Assembly (NCBI GenBank): GCA_963580245.1
Contig: CAUZJO010000018.1
Span: 1-41,152 of the forward strand
Source of the DNA: CAUZJO01 sp963580245
GTDB lineage: Bacteria; Sumerlaeota; Sumerlaeia; MVZB01
Reading direction: 5' to 3'
Length of the DNA: 41,152 bases
Shown here: positions 36,517 to 41,152 of the stretch, piece by piece
Position numbering within the stretch: the first letter of the stretch is position 1
Layout of the letters: each line of letters starts with the position of its first letter
The notes under the pieces: model-generated
The model's database searches: none
What the model was told of the DNA's origin: nothing
What the model saw: the letters and a program-made list of their open reading frames with translations, nothing else
Made by a program: the position numbers and the translations under genes

Positions 36517-37530
36517 TCAACTTGTAAACCCGCGCCGCAGCTTGATCAGGGCTGATACCAAAAACGACTGGAGTTTCAGCAGCAGGTCCAGTTTTTTGTA
36601 TTTCGCTTTGAGGGGCGCGTGCGTCTTGGCGGTTCGCAGGGACTCGCGCGCCGTGCGCACGTCTCCCCGATAGGCCTGAAACAGGGCCATTCGCGCGTGC
36701 TGTTCCGAAAAAACCTGCTTGACGGCCTCGGGGTGCGCGGCGGCGAAATCGGGATGTTGCTCGATGTGCTCGTGGCGCATCTCGATGTCATAGGCCACCA
36801 ACTTCTCCAACTTGTAAGGGGCGGTATGTTGGTCCGGCCGCCCGACGCGGTATCCAATCAGCGGCTTATCGATGTATACGAAATCATATCCCGTCGCCCA
36901 GCGCAGAAACACCTCGGGATCCTCTCCGAGCACGTTCTTGAACTCGCCCAGTTCGTCGATCATCTTCTTGCGCGCCAGGCTGGTCGATGGCAGCACGCAA
37001 TTGCCGTGGAAGAAAACAGGGAGCTTGAGTTCCGAGTAAACGTCGAGTCCGTCGATGCGTTCACGCCGTCCGTAGACGTCCGGCACGTCGAAGCCGCACT
37101 TGGTAAAGATCGGGAATCCGCCGCGCGTGCCGACGGCCTTGAGGAACCGCCCCTCCATGTCGATCTCGTCGTAATCGGCGCATATCAGGCCCGCCCCCTT
37201 GAACCGCGGATCCAATGCCACGCGCATCTGCATCTCAAGCTTCTCGGGATACCACACGTCGTCCGAATCGAGAAAGGCGACCCATCGACCTTGACTGGCG
37301 CGGATGCCGTGATTGCGCGCGGGACCTCGCCCGCTGTTCTCGATGGGAAGATAGCGCAGCTCGCTACGCGCCGAAAGGCGCTCACGCGTGTCGTCGGTCG
37401 ACCCGTCATCGACAACGATCAGTTCGGAATCGGTATAGGTTTGGGCCAGAACCGAATCGATGGCCTTCTCCACCAGATCGGCCATGTTGTGGGTGATGAT
37501 GACGACGGATACGGTCGGCGGTTTACGCAT
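36517..37530 (-). CDS. Family 2 glycosyltransferase
   Basis: 337 residues. GT-A fold start PTVSVVIITHNMADLVEKA, nucleotide-binding VVDDGSTDD (39-47) and the metal motif FLDSDD (86-91), all as expected for GT2. A middle stretch (GNCVLPSTSLARKKMIDELG, GEDPEVFLRWATGYD) is typical of transferases acting on surface polysaccharides. The C-terminal 70 residues are helical and basic with a hydrophobic patch (LLLKLQSFLVSALIKL), perhaps peripheral membrane contact. It converges with the GT-C-like gene 60 bp away. Together with that gene it suggests surface glycan or glycolipid synthesis in this area. The acceptor is unknown. Confidence 0.92.
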   Translation of the reverse strand: MRKPPTVSVVIITHNMADLVEKAIDSVLAQTYTDSELIVVDDGSTDDTRERLSARSELRYLPIENSGRGPARNHGIRASQGRWVAFLDSDDVWYPEKLEMQMRVALDPRFKGAGLICADYDEIDMEGRFLKAVGTRGGFPIFTKCGFDVPDVYGRRERIDGLDVYSELKLPVFFHGNCVLPSTSLARKKMIDELGEFKNVLGEDPEVFLRWATGYDFVYIDKPLIGYRVGRPDQHTAPYKLEKLVAYDIEMRHEHIEQHPDFAAAHPEAVKQVFSEQHARMALFQAYRGDVRTARESLRTAKTHAPLKAKYKKLDLLLKLQSFLVSALIKLRRGFTS

Positions 37531-37666
37531 GCTTCAAGCTCCCGACGCCCCAGAGCATAACATGCGGACCGGCCATGAAAACCCTTTTCCCACGACGCCG
37601 GGGCCACAACGATCATGAGGGCAGGAGGGAGAAAGAGGCCCGACGGCGCGCCACCCCCGATAATCC

Positions 37667-37695
37667 TTTCCCACGGCTGCACAACGGTGTATAGT
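37667..37695 (+). promoter_or_regulatory. Candidate promoter for the SEFIR operon
   Basis: TATAGT (37690-37695, 5 of 6) has a poor -35, TTTCCC (37667-37672), 17 bp upstream. Transcription would start near 37702, about 24 bases before the ATG. It lies in the 195-bp gap between the divergent GT2 gene and the SEFIR gene. The weak -35 suggests low or activator-dependent expression. Confidence 0.3.
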
Positions 37696-37725
37696 TTTGG
37701 ACATCACGGATTTTAGGGCGGTTAT

Positions 37726-38679
37726 TTGATGAGCGAGAGCGTCTTCATCAGTTACAGCCATGATAATGAGGAGCACGCCAACCTCGTGCTTCGGCTGGCC
37801 AATCAATTGCGCGCCGACCTGCCGGACCACTTCGAGGTCGTGATCGATCAGTGGCATCCCAACTCGGTGGAAGGTTGGACGCACTGGATGGAAAAGCAAA
37901 TCACTCGCGCGAGGTTTGTGCTACTGGTTTGCACCGAAACATATTACAATCGCGTGACGCGGAAGGAAGAGCCGGGCGTGGGTTTCGGGGCCACGTGGGA
38001 AGCGACGATTATCTATAACTTGCTATATAAGGCGCAGGGCCGTAACGAAAAGTTCATTCCCTTGCTGGCTTCTGACGGCAGCGACGAGCACATTCCACTT
38101 CCCTTGCAAGACTACACACGCTACATATTCGACACAAAGGAGGGCTACATACGGCTGCTGCGTCGGCTGACCGATCAACCCGAGTACATCCCACCGCCAC
38201 CGGGGGACGGAAAGAAGCTTCCCCCGAAGCCCGCGACGGGCTTGTTCGACAAAAAAGATGAACGGGATCCATCCACCAAAGGGAGTCCAGGGGAAGGCCA
38301 GCCGGTCAGATGTAAAACCTCTCGGTTTTTTACTTTCTGTTGGGTGTTGACGATCATCACTTTGATCGGGGTGGCCGGCTTGGTCTACATCAGGCCGCCA
38401 ACCCCAACGCCGCGAATATCGGACTTTATCGTTGAGGCCGGCTCATCGCGTCCAGTGAGGGGCGTGCGGCTGACGATTCTGGACCTTGAAACTGGGAATA
38501 CCCAGCCTCCGAGTACTCGGTCCGGCGCAAAGGGGTGCTTCACCATCCCCGTTCCCCCTGCCTACACCTCGGGTAACTTGAACCTGCGGATCGAGAAGGA
38601 AGGATTCGAGACGAAGAGGATCCTCGTTCAGGCCGGAGCTCCCATTCAAATCAGTTTGAAACCGGAGCGACCACAATGA
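37726..38679 (+). CDS. SEFIR (TIR-like) domain protein with transmembrane helix and C-terminal beta domain
   Basis: 317 residues. Residues 3-150 form a SEFIR/TIR-like domain: VFISYSHDNEEHANLVLRLA, VIDQWHPNSVEGWTHWM, ARFVLLVCTETYYNR, FGATWEATIIYNLLY, KFIPLL, YTRY. Glu91 in TWEA is the best candidate for the catalytic acid seen in NAD-cleaving TIR domains, but activity is not proven. A Pro/Lys-rich linker (155-195) leads to a single membrane helix (about 200-221) with basic residues before it, so the SEFIR domain should be inside the cell. Residues 230-312 form a small carboxypeptidase-regulatory or Ig-like beta domain (VRGVRLTILDLETGN, IRIEKEGF-type strands) outside. Its stop overlaps the next start in ATGA (38676-38679). 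The lead is AT-richer than the first half of the window. Confidence 0.82.
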   Translation: MMSESVFISYSHDNEEHANLVLRLANQLRADLPDHFEVVIDQWHPNSVEGWTHWMEKQITRARFVLLVCTETYYNRVTRKEEPGVGFGATWEATIIYNLLYKAQGRNEKFIPLLASDGSDEHIPLPLQDYTRYIFDTKEGYIRLLRRLTDQPEYIPPPPGDGKKLPPKPATGLFDKKDERDPSTKGSPGEGQPVRCKTSRFFTFCWVLTIITLIGVAGLVYIRPPTPTPRISDFIVEAGSSRPVRGVRLTILDLETGNTQPPSTRSGAKGCFTIPVPPAYTSGNLNLRIEKEGFETKRILVQAGAPIQISLKPERPQ

Positions 38680-40284
38680 TCCGCAGGCGGTTGATCAGCC
38701 CCATTCTTCTACTCATGCTCGCATCGAGTGCCGGCGGACAGCACTCCCACGAGATTGAAGTGTGCGGGCGGCTGGCCGATGTCCAGGCCGGCGATTTGCA
38801 GCCGGTTTATCTCGAGGACGTTGAACTGAAGATCGTCGCGGGCGGTTTTCGTTCGGTCACGACCGACGGTGGTGTATTCTGCCTGCGATTGCCTCACGAC
38901 CGCTATCGATACGGGATGAAAGTGGTGCTGGGACACGATAAGGAGGGGTTTGTCTTCTATCGCCCGCTCAGGGGCGAGCTGATTCTGCCGGAGCCGGAGG
39001 CCCAGCCGATCGAGCTGCACCTGCTGCTCAGGGGCTCCCCGATGTTCAAGGCGCATGAGTATCTGAGTCAACTTCTGGAGTCGATTGCCAATCAGTCCTC
39101 GCGTGAGCCACTGGGGCCGGAGGGTGCCGAAGTCGACCGCATGGAAGAGGCGCTTGCGCGAGGCCGCCGAGTACTTCGGTCTGAGTGATGAAGAGTTGCG
39201 CCGGGCGATCGAGGCATGGTCCGCCGAGACCCGCCGGACCTCCGACGATCCACGCGAGCGGGCCCTGGCCGAGTTCGGCGAGCGGCATTATCTCGAAGCC
39301 GCGGACCTGTTTCTGGAGTCGGCCCGCCGGCGCGACGCCGAAGCGGTGCGCGACTATCAACTGGCCGGCGACGCCTTCCACAATGCGCTCGATTTCGCCC
39401 GCGCCCATGAGATGTATGAGTCCGCCCTAGCCCGCGCCGGCGCGGAATGCGAGCCTGAGATAAGGCGGGTCCTGCGTGGAAAAAGGGCGAATGCGGCTAG
39501 AGAGCTTGCCACGCGCTCTCCGGTCGACGTATCCGAGTTATTTCTTGAGTCAAGAATTAATGACTTTAGGAAACTATTGGAGAGTTACTCGCGCGAGACG
39601 CGGCCGCAGGATTGGGCGATGACCCGGAACGACCTGGGGATCGCGCTGAAGGAACAGGGTATCCGAACGGACGGGGCTGCTGGCGCGGGGCTGCTGGCGG
39701 AGGCGGTGGAGGCCTATCGGGCGGCACTGAAGGTCCGCACGCGCTAGACACTGCCGCAGGATTGGGCAACGACACAAAACAACCTGGGGAACGCACTGAT
39801 GGAACAGGGTATCCGAACGGGCGGGGCGGCGGGCCCGGGGTTGCTGGCGGAGGCGGTGGCGGCCTATCGGGCGGCGCTAGATGTCTATACAAGCGAGACG
39901 CTGCCGTTGCAATGGGCGATGACGCAGAATAACCTAGGGAACGCGCTGCAGAAACAGGGTGTCCGAACGGGTGGTGCGGCGGGGGTGGAGTTGCTGGCGG
40001 AGGCGGTGGTGGCCTATCGGGCAGCACTGGAGGTCTATGCGTGCGAGACGCTGTCATTGCAGTGGGCGACGGCGCAGAACGGCCTGGGAACCGCGCTCTC
40101 GGAGCAGGGTATCCGAATGGGCGGTGCGGCGGGCGCGAAGTTACTGCAAGAGGCGGTGGCGGCCTTTCGGGCAACGCTAGAGGTCGTTACGCCGAAAGGG
40201 GCACCGAGATATCACGAGATTGCGATTGGGAACTTGAAGAAGATCGAGACCCGACTGAATCTGATGAGGAACGCCGAAGATTGA
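38676..40284 (+). pseudogene. Secreted TPR-repeat partner of the SEFIR protein, interrupted by a frameshift and a TAG
   Basis: Begins at the ATGA overlap with the SEFIR gene. A signal peptide (MIRRRLISPILLLMLASSAGG) precedes a small beta domain (EVCGRLADVQAG, FRSVTTDGGVFCLRLPHDRY) similar in kind to the C-terminal domain of its neighbour. At 39155-39160 (GCGCG) one extra base shifts the frame: EEALA should continue as EAAEYFGLSDEELRRAI. Then come TPRs with 50-residue repeats of the type WAMTQNNLGNALxEQGIRTGGAAG. At 39745-39747 a TAG stands where the repeat consensus has GAG (Glu), after which the frame stays open to 40284. Restored, about 535 residues. TAG ends several other genes here, so recoding is unlikely. 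It may be decaying or mis-sequenced. Confidence 0.72.
39610..40209 (+). repeat. Tandem 150-bp repeats encoding 50-residue TPR units
   Basis: Four copies with exact 150-bp spacing start at 39610, 39760, 39910 and 40060. Each encodes (D/Q)WAxTQNNLGNAL..QGIRTGGAAG then LLAEAVxAYRAALEVYT, two helices per half. The DNA identity is high between copies, which shows recent expansion or gene conversion. The last copy degenerates into a capping segment ending near 40260. The first copy contains the frame-ending TAG just before copy two. Confidence 0.9.
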
Positions 40285-40315
40285 GCGAATTAGAAGCCCA
40301 CGGCTGGACGAGAGT

Positions 40316-40759
40316 ATGATGGATCGAGTTTTCTGGAACATCGGGCTCAAGACCCCGGATATGGACGCCGAGATCGAGTACTTCGAGAAGCTCGGTGCGC
40401 GACTGCTCGTGCGCGAGACCCTGCCGATCCCCGGCGGCGAGGGGACGATCGAGTACGCGGTGCTCGAGTTCGGCGGCACCCGCATCTTCCTCTCGCCGAC
40501 CACGGTGTTCGAGGACAAGCTCGTCGACGATCTGCGGCCGGGGGTCACCCACGCGGTGTTCGAGACCGACGATATCGAGCGCGAGTGCGCGAAGCTGCGC
40601 GAACTCGGCAGCGAGGTCCTCGTCGAGCCGGTCCTCATCGATGCGCGGATCGGGCGGCGGATCGTGTCGTTCTGGCGCTCGCCGAATGGCGTCGTCTTCG
40701 AGGTGATGCAGATCCTCGAGGGCCGCAACGGATGTCGATCGCTCTACCCCGATCCGTGA
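40316..40759 (+). CDS. VOC (glyoxalase/dioxygenase-fold) family protein
   Basis: 147 residues. The VOC fold pattern is visible twice: VFWNIGLKTPDMDAEIEYFEKLGARLL then YAVLEFGGTRIFL, and THAVFETDDIERECAKLRELGSEVL then FWRSPNGVVFEVMQI. Members bind a divalent metal and include glyoxalase I, extradiol dioxygenases and resistance proteins; which reaction applies is unknown. Two ATGs (40316, 40319) are possible. It follows the interrupted TPR gene by 31 bp on the same strand but has intact coding, and its more GC-rich sequence suggests a separate unit. Confidence 0.85.
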   Translation: MMDRVFWNIGLKTPDMDAEIEYFEKLGARLLVRETLPIPGGEGTIEYAVLEFGGTRIFLSPTTVFEDKLVDDLRPGVTHAVFETDDIERECAKLRELGSEVLVEPVLIDARIGRRIVSFWRSPNGVVFEVMQILEGRNGCRSLYPDP

Positions 40760-40837
40760 TGTTCGTGTTCGCGATCTGATGCACGATGAGCGCCGGGATA
40801 TCACGAAATCGTGAACGATGGCAGTGAGGCGCGGCCT

Positions 40838-41038
40838 TTAGGACGTCGCCTCGACTGCTTGGTTGGGATTTCCTTTTCTTGTCAGTTCGAAAATGTCACC
40901 GAGCGCGCTCTCGGGAGTGAAGGCATCAGCTACGTCCTCTCCATAGGCGTCATTGAACCGAATCAGAAATGACGCCAGTTCCATCGAGTCGTCCACATTG
41001 CCGGGAGGGTAGAGCGTCAGATATAGGGTGCACGACAT
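40838..41038 (-). CDS. Small hypothetical protein
   Basis: 66 residues (MSCTLYLTLYPPGNVDD to QAVEATS), acidic in the middle with no signal, helix pair or motif that I recognise. It begins 13 bp after the stop of the transposase fragment on the same strand and lacks a good ribosome site. Amino-acid composition looks natural rather than GC-skewed, which favours a real gene, but this could be a chance frame. Confidence 0.35.
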   Translation of the reverse strand: MSCTLYLTLYPPGNVDDSMELASFLIRFNDAYGEDVADAFTPESALGDIFELTRKGNPNQAVEATS

Positions 41039-41051
41039 AAATGTGGGGGTT

Positions 41052-41152
41052 TCAGGAGCCGGTGTCTTCCCAGAACTGCTCGAAGCGGCCCGAGTAGAGG
41101 CAGCAACGCGCCGCGATGATGGCGTTGGCCCCGCTCACCGACCAGAACATGC
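41052..41152 (-). mobile_element. C-terminal end of a transposase (ISKra4-like), cut by the window edge
   Basis: The last 32 codons of a minus-strand gene run off the right edge. The visible end reads MFWSVSGANAIIAARCCLYS then GRFEQFWE, closing with TGA at 41052. The pattern W-S-V-x-G-A-N-A-I-I then R-C-C then G-R-F-E is what I remember at the C-terminus of ISKra4-family transposases. Only this tail is available, so the family is a tentative call and terminal repeats cannot be checked. Confidence 0.5.

Noticed and set aside
39745..39747. In-frame TAG as a recoded amber codon
   Set aside because: glnD, tsaE and the histidine kinase all end with TAG, so TAG is a normal stop in this genome.
40801..40814. 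Inverted repeat TCACGA-AA-TCGTGA after the VOC gene
   Set aside because: Only six base pairs with no T-run and no second copy; could be chance or the remains of a repeat at the edge of the mobile element, but nothing supports a call.

Overview
The window is about 41 kb of moderately GC-rich bacterial DNA. It is compact, with genes on both strands, Shine-Dalgarno-type starts and several ATGA or short start-stop overlaps. kdsA implies a Gram-negative cell with KDO-containing lipopolysaccharide. A pair of TIGR04073-family proteins, two sigma-54 activators, an M23 peptidase with a GspC-like domain and many secreted proteins of unknown function suggest a little-studied envelope-rich lineage, perhaps a PVC-group, Sumerlaeota-like or Hydrogenedentes-like bacterium. 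No rRNA or tRNA gene is present to settle the phylum, so this placement is inference. TAG, TGA and TAA all end real genes, so the standard bacterial code applies.

Layout. 0-2 kb: a stand-alone GIY-YIG protein and a secreted SMP-30-type beta-propeller. 2-6.6 kb: a long B12-type radical SAM protein, a ribulose-monophosphate pair (hxlA-hxlB, overlapping) and an RRM RNA-binding protein with a hairpin in its leader. 6.8-9.5 kb: a GT-C-like membrane protein and a GAF histidine kinase. 9.6-11.8 kb: a Tat-exported DUF3500-like protein and an exported metallo-beta-lactamase-fold hydrolase. 12.2-18 kb: a regulatory block, NtrC-type activator / glnD / NtrC-type activator. 18.4-21.1 kb: kdsA, scpA and a GerMN-domain protein. 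21.3-24.9 kb: two tandem TIGR04073 proteins closed by a good intrinsic terminator, a large secreted protein and tsaE. 24.8-29.0 kb (minus strand): an envelope operon of M23/GspC-like protein, exported TPR protein and a lipoprotein-like partner. 29.1-33 kb: a divergent promoter pair, a small membrane protein, a divergent GlgC, an MFS transporter and an orphan LolD-like ATPase. 33.2-37.5 kb: a metallophosphoesterase gene and a GT-C-like membrane gene, both carrying frameshifts, and a family 2 glycosyltransferase. 37.7-40.3 kb: a two-gene SEFIR/TIR unit. 40.3 kb to the end: a VOC protein, a small unknown ORF and the C-terminal end of a transposase.

The most interesting unit is at 37.7-40.3 kb. 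A SEFIR (TIR-like) domain is joined by one transmembrane helix to an Ig/carboxypeptidase-regulatory-like domain. Its stop overlaps the start of a gene for a secreted protein that has a similar small beta domain followed by exact 150-bp (50-residue) TPR repeats. This looks like a membrane-spanning sensor with a TIR-like effector inside the cell and its partner outside. The partner gene is interrupted by a frameshift and an in-frame TAG, so it is either decaying or affected by sequence error. Three further single-base frameshifts lie in the 2 kb at 33.5-35.5 kb, while I saw no broken gene in the first 33 kb. Whether this right-hand part of the window is truly decaying or poorly sequenced is the main open question.
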